64,000 bases of DNA from Pezizomycotina sp. ARF18 (lineage: Eukaryota > Ascomycota): contig AZLU01000079.1 of assembly GCA_002224055.1 (NCBI GenBank), forward strand, positions 46,756 through 110,755, read 5' to 3'. The position numbers were made by a program, and so were the translations under genes. Positions 48,546 to 59,748 of the stretch are shown piece by piece. How positions within the stretch are numbered: the stretch's first letter is position 1; every line of letters starts with the position of its first letter. The notes under the pieces are model-generated. The model ran no database searches, was not told where the DNA came from, and worked only from the letters and a program-made list of their open reading frames with translations.

Positions 48546-48963
48546 TGATACGCGGACGGAGCTGGGGGGGGAATTTTTCCGTCAATAAAAGTAAAAAAAA
48601 ATTTCGCGTGCCGAAATAAGGAGAGAGAGCTCCCAAAATATTTCAAAAGTTGTAAACGCCGACGCTTACCGGTGAAACACAGAAAGACACGCTGCCAATG
48701 TTTGCAAGGATCCTTCTTCTATCCCTGGAATGCGGAGTTGAGAACCAACACTAAAGGAAAAAAAAAAAAAAAAAAAAAAAAAAAAGGTGAAATGCATGGC
48801 ATATGGTATGTATAAATGCCGGCAATAGGCACTCTCAGCACGTAAAGAGCTCACAAAATAACGACATGATATATATAAAGTACAAGGCTGCAGAGGATCA
48901 CCAAGGAGGATGGCGGGCAGATTTTATCTTATGTTTCTTTCAAGATCTGGGTTGAAGGAATGC

Positions 48964-51294
48964 TCATATTCTCTTGATCTCGACCCGCGCTCGCTCGTAG
49001 ACTTTATGCACTATGAGGTTGTCTCTGTCCATTGTGTCAACGTCTGGAGGGAGTATCGAAATCGTGGCATACGTGTTCGGCGCCATTGCCTTTGATATAA
49101 ATCCAGGATTGATAGTCACGACACTTTCGGACAACCTACATTGGGAGGTCGTTTGTTAGTTTAAGTTAAATGCAACTAAACATAATGAATATCCTAGAGA
49201 GAGAGAGAGACATTGAAGTGATACCTCGCAAAACTCTTCCCTTGGCTGGGGAGAATCAATACGTCGGAGTGATGTTGCCAAACTCGCCAAAGCTTCAGCC
49301 AAGGCACGTCAATAGGCATCGATTGCCCAGGATTGAGCGATGTCTTGGCAGGAGGAGGATATAGAGGATAGAAGTGCCGCTGAGTTATTATATGCCTTGC
49401 GACTCTCGAATGAGCGTCGTCTCCGACGGATTTTGGTTGCCTCTTCCTTCATAATATGGAACAGTATATCCGCAGTGGAAGCAGCAAACACGACCTCGTT
49501 CAAGGAGAAAATGCATGGGTTCGGAAGGAGTTTGACGTTCTGGAGGTAATGTTAATTAGCTTTTTACTTAATAAATGCAGATCGGTAAGTATTGAAAAAA
49601 AAAAAAAAAATATGAGCGCACCTTTGGTAATTGCAGAGGGTTTCTTTGGAGAGGTTCTTGAGGAAAGGAAACATGCTTCGAAACGGCATCCTCGTACTTG
49701 GTATCATGAGAACCAAGCTCTTTGTGATCTTTGAAATTTTGAAGTAATTCGTTCTCTGAATAAAGCTTCCAGGGTGCCTGTCATCCCGAGCTCGGGAGCT
49801 GAATCTAGTGTGAATCTCCCATTGCGACCTTTGGATGATCAATATCGATGAAAGGTCCCATCAAAACTAGCACGTCCGGACAAGTCTCCGCAACTTTGTT
49901 GCAAAGCTCGTCAAGTGCGTCGAAATTTAGATTGTCATTGGTGGTATAGGGGCCAGACGCTACCACCACGTTCAGATTTGAGGCCGACTGACGCTGAGAA
50001 ATGGACTCGAGGACCTCGATTGCAGAGGCTGCTGCTGGCAACCGCGGCGGGTCCAGGATTTTCTTCACTGCGAAGTAAGCCCCACTAGGGTTTACACCGC
50101 GGAAGGCCACCAGCATGCCCGGAAAAAACGATGCGCTTGGGATGTCGTCAATCTTCAAGGGAACTCTAGCTCCGGCGCCCATCCTTCGAGACGACTCCAG
50201 AAGTATACTATCAAGATTTAGCTTTCCGTCCAGAGAATCGCAGACAATTCTTCCCACCACGACCGTCTCCTCTAAGGAATTATTTGCAGGGTTCCCGAAA
50301 TCCTCGTCTGGAATTTCGTGCTCGTTTTGTATCAGTGTTGCAAAGTCGTCAATACGGTCGTCGAGGTATTCAGATGCTTCTGTAAGTTTTGGTACATCGG
50401 CTTGTAAGAAACTTTTTTAACATCGACGTTGACGACAAGCTCCACTCGACTATCATAAGCACCCGCAGAATCCGATGGCAATTCTGGTTCTGGAATATGA
50501 GGGTTCAGAGTTTCCTCTACCTTCCCAGCATTCTTGCGATCGTGGAATTGTGTTGCGCTTAATAATAGATAGTTTAATAACAGCGAATGTTTAAGTATGT
50601 TAGCTAAAGTATTGCAACGACGTTTCATTACCTTGCTACTACGGGTCATTGATAGTAGACCAGGATGAACTAACGCTTCGAGTTTTGATGCAAACGAGGA
50701 ATCGGGACCTGACGATCCGAGTGGAGAGAAAACATCGGAGGCGGTTTTATTCTAGAGGATAGTGGTGTTTCGTGGGGTTTCTTGCCGAACCTCTGGCCGC
50801 ACCAGGCTCGCGCATGACCTGCCCTGGGTGTTGCAGGTACAACGCCATCTAACCTGGAATACAATTGTAATAGTTAGTATGGATATACAAACTAAGGATA
50901 TATTTTTATTAAGCAGTAAAAAATTGCTTGCGGCAGCTCAGTGCAGCTACTCACATCCCAAACATGTCTCCCGTAGAGGCAATGTTCCTCGGTGTCCGCT
51001 GGGCGGGTTTAACGTTGGCGCTGGCCTGTATCATCCTCACTTTCCTTTGCTCTGGCTCCGAATTGGTCGTGGACGTCCTTCTTGAAAGCCCGCGCGGTTT
51101 CGAGGTTCAGCTTGGTGTCCTCGCCTCCCCATTTTCATGCAGTAGGACTCCCATTTGAAGAAGAGCTCTTGGACGTCGATCTGATATAGCTGCAACATAT
51201 TTTCGAATTCGATCGCGATTACCGGCGACACCTTGCCAAACTTTTCTTCCAGCTCCCCGACCACTGCTGGGTCTGCTGCTATCGTTTCCGCCAT
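48964..51294 (-). CDS. POL12: DNA polymerase alpha subunit B (Pol12)
   Basis: This non-catalytic subunit tethers primase-polymerase alpha at origins and telomeres in the nucleus. The N-terminal helical domain is MAETIAADPAVVGELEEKFG with VSPVIAIEFENMLQLYQIDV and LFFKWESYCMKMG (exon 50955-51294). Next come GVVPATPRAG, then DRKNAGKVEETLNPHIPEPE and KKVSYKPMYQ. The OB-fold and calcineurin-like core reads VVVGRIVCDSLDGKLNLDSI, SSRRMGAGARVPLKIDDIPS, LVAFRGVNPSGAYFAVKKIL, VVASGPYTTNDNLNFDALDE and DVLVLMGPFIDIDHPKV. Then YEDAVSKHVSFPQEPLQRNP, LNEVVFAASTADILFHIMKE, RVARHIITQRHFYPLYPP, SDVLILPSQGKSFAR and the C-terminal VVTINPGFISKAMAPNTYAT. Introns include 49136-49224, 49540-49621, about 50559-50631 and 50854-50954. 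Several one-base frame changes are present. Confidence 0.95.
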
Positions 51295-53126
51295 TTGTTG
51301 TCGAGGCTAGGCGACGGACTTTGCTACTCGGGCAATAGTAGTGGGGCTTCAGCAGCCAAGAAGCTCCGAAGCTGCTCCAGCCGGGTACAAGAAAATGCTT
51401 AATCAAATGTGCCCGCGAAGATCCTAAGAAAGAAAATGTAGATAGATGAGTGATAAATACAGCTGGTTATTAGCGGAATTACCACGGCAGCTCGAATTCG
51501 CGATGTGTCGGTGGTAGCTGAGAAGGTACTTAAGTAGCTATTTGGTTTAGCAGGATGCCAATTGTGCAGAGAAAGAAAGAAAGCTTGGGTAACAAAAAAA
51601 AAAAAAAAAACGCGTTCCACCAGCTGCTAAAACGGAAATGCCAAGAAATCAAGGGGAGAGAGAGAGAGAGAGAGAAAGAAAAGAGTAAAAAGATGGGCAA
51701 CGCTACTGCAGCACGAGTACGGGTAAGCTCAATTACCGACACGAAATCATAAATCTTCGCGGCGATAAATGTAAAAGAAGTATTAGTGAAGAAATGTTTA
51801 TTAATATAGTATTGAGATTCGAATTAATAGCTATGGTTGTTTTACGATTGATCTCGCAAGCGGATCAGCAATTCATATCGTCTTTCCCAAATATCCTTTC
51901 CTTTCTGTTCCATTCTGGTCATCAAATTTCAATTTGAATTATTCTAGTCGTCGATAATCCCGAATAATAAAAGGCTCTTTTAAATAGTGATATTATTATT
52001 ATCGTAATAGCCCAGGAAAGGATGGGTCTCCCCGGTTGTCCTGTCAATATGCTCAAATTGACCGGAATGGTTGAATGGAACCGTTTTAAACGCTCCAATT
52101 GTCGCTCCCGGAGTGTGGCAGCTACTTACGGTTGTCGGGTTTAACGACCTTCGTAGCGTTTTCCCCCATTCGTGGAATAATTTCGGATCAAAGCTAAGGA
52201 AAGGGCAAAAGAGCTGTAGCCGAAATGTTGTATGTATGAACGCCAGCGAGCGGGTCATGGAGTCCGAGTCCCCGAGACGGCGGGTGAGTAAAAAATAAAA
52301 TACACCGCACAATGCATATCTTGCTTATCTCTCTCACAAATACTGCTTCTTTCACAAGCCAGAAGAAATATCATTTGGCCCTTCTCTTTCCACTCTCCTT
52401 TCTCTGTACAGGGAGGTTCTTGCGCAAGGAAGATGACTGGATGGCGCGAACAGGGCTGCAGGGGATAGGTGGAAGCGAAGAAAAATGCAGCTATAGCATC
52501 AATAATATAATGTACCTGTTACTGGTTGGTATAACTCTCCGTCCTTCACTACCATACGAAAAAAGGGGCTCTCTTTATTCTTAGTATGAAAAATATCTCA
52601 TAGATTAAAAACAACAATAAAAAATACTTTTTTTAAAAAAAAAAAATTTTATTTATTTATTTATTTATTCTTCCCTCAGCTATTCCTTTTTTCTAAAATA
52701 AATATTTTAATTCTTTTCTTTTCTGTTTTTTTTTCTTTTCTTCCCCTTCTTTTACTAACACTTTTTCTTTTCTCTCCTCTACTGACGAGTATCGTTCATG
52801 TCTTTCTCTAATAATTCTAATAAGCATCTTCGTGATTTTTCTTATTCTTTCTAGGCCAATTGCATTTTGAAGGCTGGTTTACTTGAGGTCTGTAATAGTT
52901 CATCAAGTATATATACAACTCTTAGTATGTAAGTCATTGAAACCTGTGGAATGCTGTCGCGCTTTCCAGTTCTCCTTTGCTCTTTTTGTTTCCCACCCGC
53001 GCTCCTTGCCAACAGAGAAAACCATTTCTAGATCGGGACGAAATGAAAAAAAAGAAAACAAGCTAATGATGGAGGCTTACTTGGTTTCCAGAACGCCAGT
53101 TTCATTTTTACCATCGATCATTAAGA
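51295..53126. other. intergenic region, divergent
   Basis: This lies between the 5' ends of POL12 (-) and the CRAL-TRIO gene (+). A GA repeat lies at 51656-51676, A/T tracts at 51594-51610 and 52628-52670, and a pyrimidine-rich tract at 52715-52790 that may be promoter. A minus-strand frame at 51980-52312 (110 aa, FDPKLFHEWGKTLRRSLNPT) and a plus-strand frame at 52071-52298 overlap each other. Neither is recognisable. Confidence 0.4.
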
Positions 53127-54677
53127 ATGGCGCAAGTTACGGCAGGCTCAATTGCCACTCAGTCCATGTCGAAGGTTCCGAGCCTCTCTCCGAAAAGATG
53201 AAGTTATCACAACTGTTGACGATAAGGTATCCACTGGTCAAACCACCCCAGCTGTTGCTCCTGCTTCGGAAAGACAGCAGAGGCAACTCCTGCGACCGAC
53301 GGCGCGGCTGAGAGTACGCAAGCCTTGCCACCGGTCGAGGAGAGGGAAATCCACCGCTACCGAAGCTCAGCCGTCAGATGCTGTTGCCACTGAAGCTGCT
53401 CTAGCAACGGCTCCGGCTGAACCTGTCCCTACTCCTGCTGCGGAGAATGCACCGCGTAGCAGCAGAAAAACCGAGAGCTGAGGAAACGAAAGTTGAGGAA
53501 CCAGTAGCTGCCACAGCTGCCAAAACATCCACCTCCAAGGCTATCCTGACCGCGGAGCAAGAAGAAGGGAATATCAAGTCGGTCCCGTTCGCCCACCCGG
53601 CCCCGAACTGCACACCAGCAGCCCGACCAAAGCTTAACCCGAGCAGCAAATCAAGTACACGATCTCCTGGTCTACTGCAGAGAGATCAAGACCATTCCGG
53701 TCTCGTCTGCCAAGGGCGCTGAGGAGAAGCCGCTCACGGAGGAAGAGCAATGTGGATGACGGAAGAATGCCTTCTTAGGTATCTTCGAGCCGTCAGTGGG
53801 TCCTGGCCGAGGCCAAGAAGCGCGTTGTTGGCACGTTAGTCTGGAGGCGTGAGTGGGGGTCGAGCGCCATACTCCTGAATACATCGAAATCGAGAATAGG
53901 ACGGGCAAGCAGGTCATCATGGGCTACGACAACGAGGCTAGGCCGTGCCTGTACCTCAACCCGGCTAGGCAGAACACGGAGCGCAGCCAGAAGCAAATCG
54001 AGCACCTAGTATTCATAGGTCGAACGTGTCCTCGACCTCTCGCCACCTGGACAGGAGACTCTGGCCCTGCTCACCGACTTTGCGTCTACCAACTCCGGAA
54101 AAACTCCCGCTGTGGCAAGGAAAGCAGACACTGAACATTTTGCAAACTCACTACCCGGAACGCTTAGGAGAGCTCTCGTTGTCAACAGTAAGTACTAGAA
54201 CCCCAACTCCACAGATTTTACTAAGAAAAAACTTGGAATGAAAGACACAAAATTTACTGACCATTTTAACATTACAGTTCCTTGTTTGTCTGGGGTTTCT
54301 TCAAGATCATCACTCCATTCATCGACCCCCTCACCCGCGAGAGCTCAAGTTCAACGAAAAGCTATCCCAGCATGTTCCCGTCTCACAGCTTCTCAAGGAG
54401 TTGGTGGTGAGGTTGAGATGACCTACGACCATGAAAAGTACTGGCCGGCCCTCATCACGCTCGCTAAGCAGCGCGAAAGGAGATGTCTGAGCGATGGAAG
54501 GCGAACGGCTCGAAGATCGGGGAGAGCGAATTTTACCTAAAGGGGGTAAGATCGATGATGGAACCGTTCCAACCAACTGACCACCCAAGGAAACTACCGG
54601 CCATCACGGCCGAATCGTCGGCTAACCAGGCTACCGTCGAAGGCATCACGGAGGGTGTTTCGAAAGTTAAGGTTTAG
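53127..54677 (+). CDS. PDR16: CRAL-TRIO (Sec14-like) phosphatidylinositol-transfer protein, Pdr16/Sfh3 type
   Basis: This cytosolic or peripheral lipid-transfer protein of the Sec14 superfamily binds phosphatidylinositol. Pdr16/Sfh3 homologs affect sterol handling and azole tolerance. The N-terminus MAQVTAGSIATQSMSKVPSL is followed by an Ala/Glu/Pro-rich disordered stretch. The CRAL-TRIO-N part includes KPLTEEEQ, MWMTEECLL/RYLRAV, EAKKRVVGTLVWRREWG and TPEYIEIENRTGKQVIMGYD. The lipid-binding part includes NEARPCLYLNPARQNTERSQ, KQIEHLVFI, GQETLALLTDFAS, GKQTLNILQTHYPERLG, WGFFKIITPFIDPLTRE, GGEVEMTYDHEKYWPALITL and GSKIGESEFYLKG. An intron at about 54189-54277 splits the domain. Many one-base frame changes scatter the protein over all three frames. 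The start at 53127 is the first Met before conserved-type sequence. It converges on CSL4. Confidence 0.9.
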
Positions 54678-55233
54678 AAAACTGGTATAAAGAATGGGAA
54701 CCGCTTGCTCAAAAGGAGTTCTAGGATGTTTGGTAAAGGGGATTCAATAAAAATTGTTATCGTCACAAAGAGCCATCAAAGTTAAAACATGGAGACGGTC
54801 TTCCAGTAGAAAGACGAATAAAATAGGGGAAGAAAAATGTAGAAATGGCAGTAAGACTGCTTTTAATGCTAAGATTACGACGAAACGGTATTAATTTTTT
54901 ACGACGGCTATGATTGTAAGCATAGAGAAAGTGAAAAAACCACAACCTACGGCGCTTATAGAATACCTTTAATTCAACTATTGTCACTTTTGTTCATTAC
55001 TCATGGCGATTATCAAGCTTATTATTCATTAAAATCTTTGCTTTTTCTATTCCGTTTTCCAATTCCCAAAGATAAGAACGAGTGATAATGTACAATGACC
55101 AGAAATAAACCTTCTAAAGCTATGAGTAAGTATAAGGAAATACACAGGTCTATATTGCGTGATATCGTAACTTCGGCAAGAAAATGAGAGCAATTGACAA
55201 AGCAGTTGACAAGACTATTGTTCTGATGTACGT
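54678..55233. other. convergent intergenic region
   Basis: This lies between the 3' ends of the CRAL-TRIO gene (+) and CSL4 (-). It is AT-rich, and no gene, RNA or repeat copy was recognised. Confidence 0.45.
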
Positions 55234-55993
55234 TCAGAACGGCTTTGCAACCTTGCGCTGCTCTACGGCACCCGTCCTCGTGCTCTTCATCTCATTCCAG
55301 CTGGAAGGGTACATCGATCTCCAGCCTCGAGTTGGCCATTATGACTCCTAGGTTGTTGCTCGCCGTAGACAAATAGTAGTTCGACTGATCTCCAAGCGAT
55401 ATCTATAGAACTTGCAATTAGCACACACAAACTCCCCAATATATATAGAGAGAGTACAACGAAAGTGCTTTTGCAGCTAACTCACCCTCGACCTGACGAT
55501 ATCCCGGGTCTAAAGCTTGTAAATATCTTAACCTATCAACCTCCGTCGCCCTGACATCCTGCAGCCGTATCACGCCCTGGAACTCGTCGCCGCATATCTG
55601 CCGTTCACGACGAATATGGCGACCGTGGCCTGACGCTGGTTTATCCTCGTTACCCTGACCAGGATTCGGAACCGACGTCGGGGAGCAGCGTCGCGTCGGC
55701 TTCCTCTGCTCTCCCGTTCCCCACTGTCGGCGGTTCGCAGCTTCGGTTTTACGACGGATATAGAGGGTAGCGATGGGTTTTTGGGTGTCTGTTGCGCTGG
55801 TGTAAGAGGAGGAGGAGGAAGAGAAGATGAGGGGGGAGAGACGAGTGACTTGGCCGACGAGGCGGACGTGATATGCCGTGAAGACATGGACGCCGGGCCC
55901 GAGGTTGTAGTCGGAGCTTTGCGCAATGGGTTGGCCGGGTAGCACGAGGGATGGAAACGGCGATGGCGCGCCTGGCGCAATCGTTGTAGCCAT
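55234..55993 (-). CDS. CSL4: RNA exosome cap subunit Csl4
   Basis: Csl4 is one of three S1/KH cap proteins of the nuclear and cytoplasmic RNA exosome. The start at 55993 reads MATTIAPGAPSPFPSLVLPG, then QPIAQSSDYNLGPGVHVFTA and YHVRLVGQVTRLSP, the expected N-terminal domain. After a frame change, LVRVTRINQRQATVAIFVV and GDEFQGVIRLQDVRATEVDR form the S1 domain. An 83-nt intron (55403-55485) separates DIVRSR from ISLGDQSNYYLSTASNNLGV. The C-terminus is SSWNEMKSTRTGAVEQRKVA with KPF. Length and block order fit the family. At least two one-base frame changes disrupt the reading frame around 55700 and 55510. Confidence 0.93.
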
Positions 55994-56417
55994 TATTGCC
56001 GCTAAGTGATTGATATTAGCGTCCCTTAGGGATGCCGATGTTTTGGTTATGGGAGAGTTTTGTGGTTAGATGACACTCTAACTAATAATTTTCGTTCCAA
56101 GGTTATTTGGACCGTGCACTTAATCAGCCTGTTGAAATTACTCAAAATCAAACAAAAGAAAAAAAAAAAATATGCAAGGTTCGCTTCTCGCCTAAATGCC
56201 CTGTTACTAGCCCATTTAGAAAAAGAAAAAAAAAAATCTAGACTAAGTAATCGCCGATGTCAAATTTGACTACAGTTGATCTCTTCGCTATATGACTCAA
56301 TGCGTATCCATTTCAGTGGGGCATTATAATACTTCTGCTAGGAAGCGTATCCGTCATTCAAACCTCTCTTCGGCAGTCTTAATATGTCCGTCTACGCTGA
56401 CTTCGACTCTCGTCTTA
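55994..56417. other. intergenic region
   Basis: This contains the presumed CSL4 promoter and the 3' UTR of the next minus-strand gene. A tracts lie at 56158-56170 and 56228-56236. Nothing else was recognised. Confidence 0.4.
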
Positions 56418-57125
56418 CTACTCGTGTACGACGAACTCGTCCAAATTTAAGTCCTCGATATACTTGATTCATCCGGGTCATTGAAGCAACAGCATAACTT
56501 CGATGAGAAGGTCGGACACCACAGCGTCCCTGGCGGGGGTAGCGTCTCCTTCGAGTACAGCGCTTGAAACTCCTTCTGCCGTCTGCGGCTAGCTTGGCTG
56601 TCCTCCAGTGTCGTCTCATAAAGATCTCCCTGGTAGACCATTTCAGCAGCGCTACCACCCGTTGAACAGGTTAGACCTTCCGGATGCTTCCATCGACTCG
56701 CTGAATACGTCGGAACAAGGATGGTCAGAGATTTCAGCTGCCTCTGGAAAGCAGAGCTCTTACAGTATCGGCAGGGGAATTCGCGGCGGATTATCAATGT
56801 GCAGCTCTGCTGGCACGAATCTTGCTCGAGAATATTGGTAATGACGACGGTGGAATTTTCTTGCAGGACTTGGAAACGTATTTCGGGGTGATACCCAAGA
56901 GTGCACGGCAACAGCGTAGACGGCGAGTACAGACGTAACCCGTTTTGCAGTGCTTTGGGGAAAGAGGCGCGGTGTTCGTTAAGTGTGGGAATATACATTC
57001 CCAAGAAGAGGCACGATTGTCGTAGGCGGGAGGAGGACGAATAGGTGGCTTAGAGATCGCGGGAAGCTCCACTAGCTGCTCGGAGCTTCTAAGCCAGCTA
57101 TCGTCGGCGGGGGGCGGGCTATTAA
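56418..57125 (-). CDS. hypothetical protein
   Basis: A proline-rich start segment (DDSWLRSSEQLVELPAISKP, PIRPPPAYDNRASS) passes after a frame change into YIPTLNEHRASFPKALQNGL, RLYSPSTLLPCTLGYHPEIR and FQVLQENSTVVITNILEQDS, then CTLIIRREFPCRYCKSSAFQ, RQLKSLTILVPTYSASRWKH and QGDLYETTLEDSQASRRRQK. A third frame gives the acidic tail IKYIEDLNLDEFVVHE ending at 56418. The three frames line up end to end without overlap in sense, which supports one gene of about 230 aa with two indels. The family was not recognised and the start codon is uncertain. Confidence 0.5.
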
Positions 57126-57451
57126 GTGATCGTGGTAATTACAGGCAAATTTAAGTATCTTGAGATCTTTCCAAGGAATTATTATGACGCAAATAATACC
57201 AAGTGATGCCAGTACTATCCTTTAAGATAAAAAATAAGCACACTCAAAATCAAAAGAACCAGAGTCATAAAGGACATATGTGCCTTAATGCATACATACT
57301 GCTATTCTCAGACCTCCGCGGATAAACTTTTATCAAAGTTTATTTATCCTATAACAAAATTGTCGCGTAAATTCTGTGTGAAGTGCCTTTTTTGATTACG
57401 TTGACGCCCGATGGCATTATATCAACCTTAAAGGACTGAATAGAGCCTTAT

Positions 57452-57497
<46 letters not shown>
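57452..57497 (+). repeat. (ACT)n microsatellite
   Basis: This is an uninterrupted run of about 15 ACT triplets. Confidence 0.95.
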
Positions 57498-57498
<1 letters not shown>

Positions 57499-57554
57499 GA
57501 CTTATTAAAGGTAATATTACTCGTGGTTTCGAAAGTTGACGTAGAGTCAATATG

Positions 57555-57583
<29 letters not shown>
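57555..57583 (+). repeat. poly-A tract, about 29 nt
   Basis: This is one of the longest homopolymers in the window. Comparable A or T tracts occur near 1299, 1996, 2961, 29671, 39221, 48757 and 62340. Their exact lengths are unreliable if the assembly has indel errors. Confidence 0.9.
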
Positions 57584-57587
<4 letters not shown>

Positions 57588-59199
57588 TTGCCATAAGAAT
57601 CTCGCTTCGGATTTTCGCGACGAAATTCACGGCATCAATTTTCATTCCATTGCAGGAGAAACTTAAAAGTTTTGTTGTATACATTAGGCAAGTATTGTTG
57701 TAAATGTCTGGATATCAACGCAAGTGGTTTTCTTTGACAGAGCACAACAAGCAAGGACAATAGCATCAATAACATCGATAATAACATATTTGTGTGACAT
57801 TGCATTTATAAAGAAAAACAACAAGGGCCAAGATGCGAGGTAATTATAACTGTAAGCGCTGCAGCTCCAAGAATTCCAGGCGATTGCTAGTAAAAGCATT
57901 AACTCACGCTCCTGCTTGAGTTTTTAGGGATGTTAAGTAGCCGACTAAGGAATTTAAGCCTATCATGCTAAGTACTTAGTAGGCACTTAGTACTTTATTA
58001 GCTTTAGCCGCCTGTTTCCTAAATCCTGGCCAATGCAAACATAAAACGGCCTATTCAAGAGCCCGACAACCTGCATTCAACCCTATGTATATGTATAATA
58101 TTGCTGCCGAATGCATTTCCACCAATTTAAAGGTAGTATAGCCTACCATGGGAATTAGTGGTGTTTAATAGCTCAATTAAGATAGTATATAGCTGTAGCT
58201 GGTTATGTAGGTTCAGCTACGAACAAGAAATATAACTTCGGTTTGCAAGTAAACCCCTATTGAATTTTTTTGTTCGTGCTTGCGTCGACTTCGAGCTCCA
58301 GGTAACCCGCCCATGATCTGAACAAGGTATCCTCAATATCGACTATTAGTTGTGAATCGCTGCTTTGGATATATAGCAAGCTTTCGCATTACTGCTGGAA
58401 TATACAAATGACGAGATATTCATTTCGAAGGACCGTTGAGATATATATAGAAAGAGGAAGAGATTGCTGAAGTCTCACGATGTAATGTAAACCTGAGTTT
58501 AAGAGCCTGCTGACCTGAATTTTTGCGTGTTAGAGGCTATCTGTTACGCACCTGATCCATCTCTTGAACGTAGAAAATCTTCCTTGATGAAGCTCCTAGT
58601 TAGTGCAAGTGGTCTCCAGCGTTCAGGTATTGAAAATTTATCGTGAAAACAGTACCGTTCAGATAGTGCCCGGCGTAGATTAAAGATAAAGAAGGAAACG
58701 GCCTCTCCATTTCCAGCATATAGACCATAGCCTGTGTCCCAAAAAAAACTGCCGCGGATTGTCCTTCCTACATTTCATAAATCTTGAAGAGTGGAGAAAA
58801 AGGGTCGAATCGGACGGTTTAACTGTTGTTAAGAAAGGACAAAAGCTGACCAATATAAGTGAAAAAAAAAAAAGAGCCGAAGATGGCTTCTTTCTTGAAT
58901 TCTATCCCAAGGCGCGTACACAGTCGCCTCGTAGTCCCAGGTAAGAGGACCCTTTGCTGCGGGTATGCAACACAAATACTTTGGTTGGATACTGACAAAA
59001 GGAGCATTTGCAGTTTTCGTATGCCTCTCTGACCCAAGACCGCCGGTATGCACCTTAGGATTTTGAAACTCCGCTTCCCCAATTTCCAAAAGGTATTTTC
59101 TAGGAGTGAATGCATCATCCTTGCTGACTTTATCAGGTCCGGGTATTTTTGTTTTACTCTGCTCATCACGGCGTTAATCGCGTTCCTGATTCACGGCCG

Positions 59200-59748
59200 C
59201 CACGAATTAGAAAATGTTTGGATAATAAGAAGGCATGCGTTGGAAAGGAGCTGGTCGTGGAGGTGGGTTGTTTGTTGCAGGCCTAATCCTCCTAATTGCT
59301 CTCGCCCTCCGCGAGCAGTTAGAGCATGGAGGCGCAACCACCCCGCCCAGCAGTCAGCGCCTCCAGCCTCTCCTCCTCCTCCTCTCCTCCACAGGCCCCT
59401 CCACCTCCTTCTCCACAACATGAGCATCAAGGTCCTCCACCCTCTCCACCCCCTTCGCCTCCTCCGCAACAGCAGCAGCAAGGCCCTCCACCCTCTCCAC
59501 CCTCTTTACACCTCCGCCCCCTCCAGTACCTCCGCAGCAGCAGTCCAAACCAGTACCAAGCAGACCGCTGAGCAAGGGTCCGCCATACCCATCAGTCAGA
59601 CCGTTGTTGCCAGTGGCGGGGCCACCAGTTCGGCCGGCCATGGTATCGACGGACTTCTGATGAGGGCAGCGACGCCGGCACCGGCATAAACGGGAGTCTG
59701 GCTCTTGACGCTGCGGAAGCTGAAGCCGACGCGGCAATGAAGGCGTGA
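59200..59748 (+). CDS. possible membrane-anchored Pro/Ser-rich protein
   Basis: The frame at 59235 reads MRWKGAGRGGGLFVAGLILL with IALALREQLEHGGATTPPSS, a short basic N-terminus and one hydrophobic segment typical of a type II anchor. It is followed by a long Pro/Ser/Gln-rich region whose frame varies, and by an acidic tail GINGSLALDAAEAEADAAMK ending at 59748. The G+C content is far above the surroundings. No family was recognised. The minus strand also has a Gly/Val-rich open frame over the same bases, which I take as a shadow. Confidence 0.4.

Larger units (their letters stand above)
57126..59047. other. AT-rich intergenic region
   Basis: This holds a (CTA)n microsatellite at 57452-57497 and a poly-A tract at about 57555-57583. 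Short frames at 58759-58944 (+) and 58819-59169 (-) overlap, and neither is recognisable. No other feature was seen. Confidence 0.45.
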
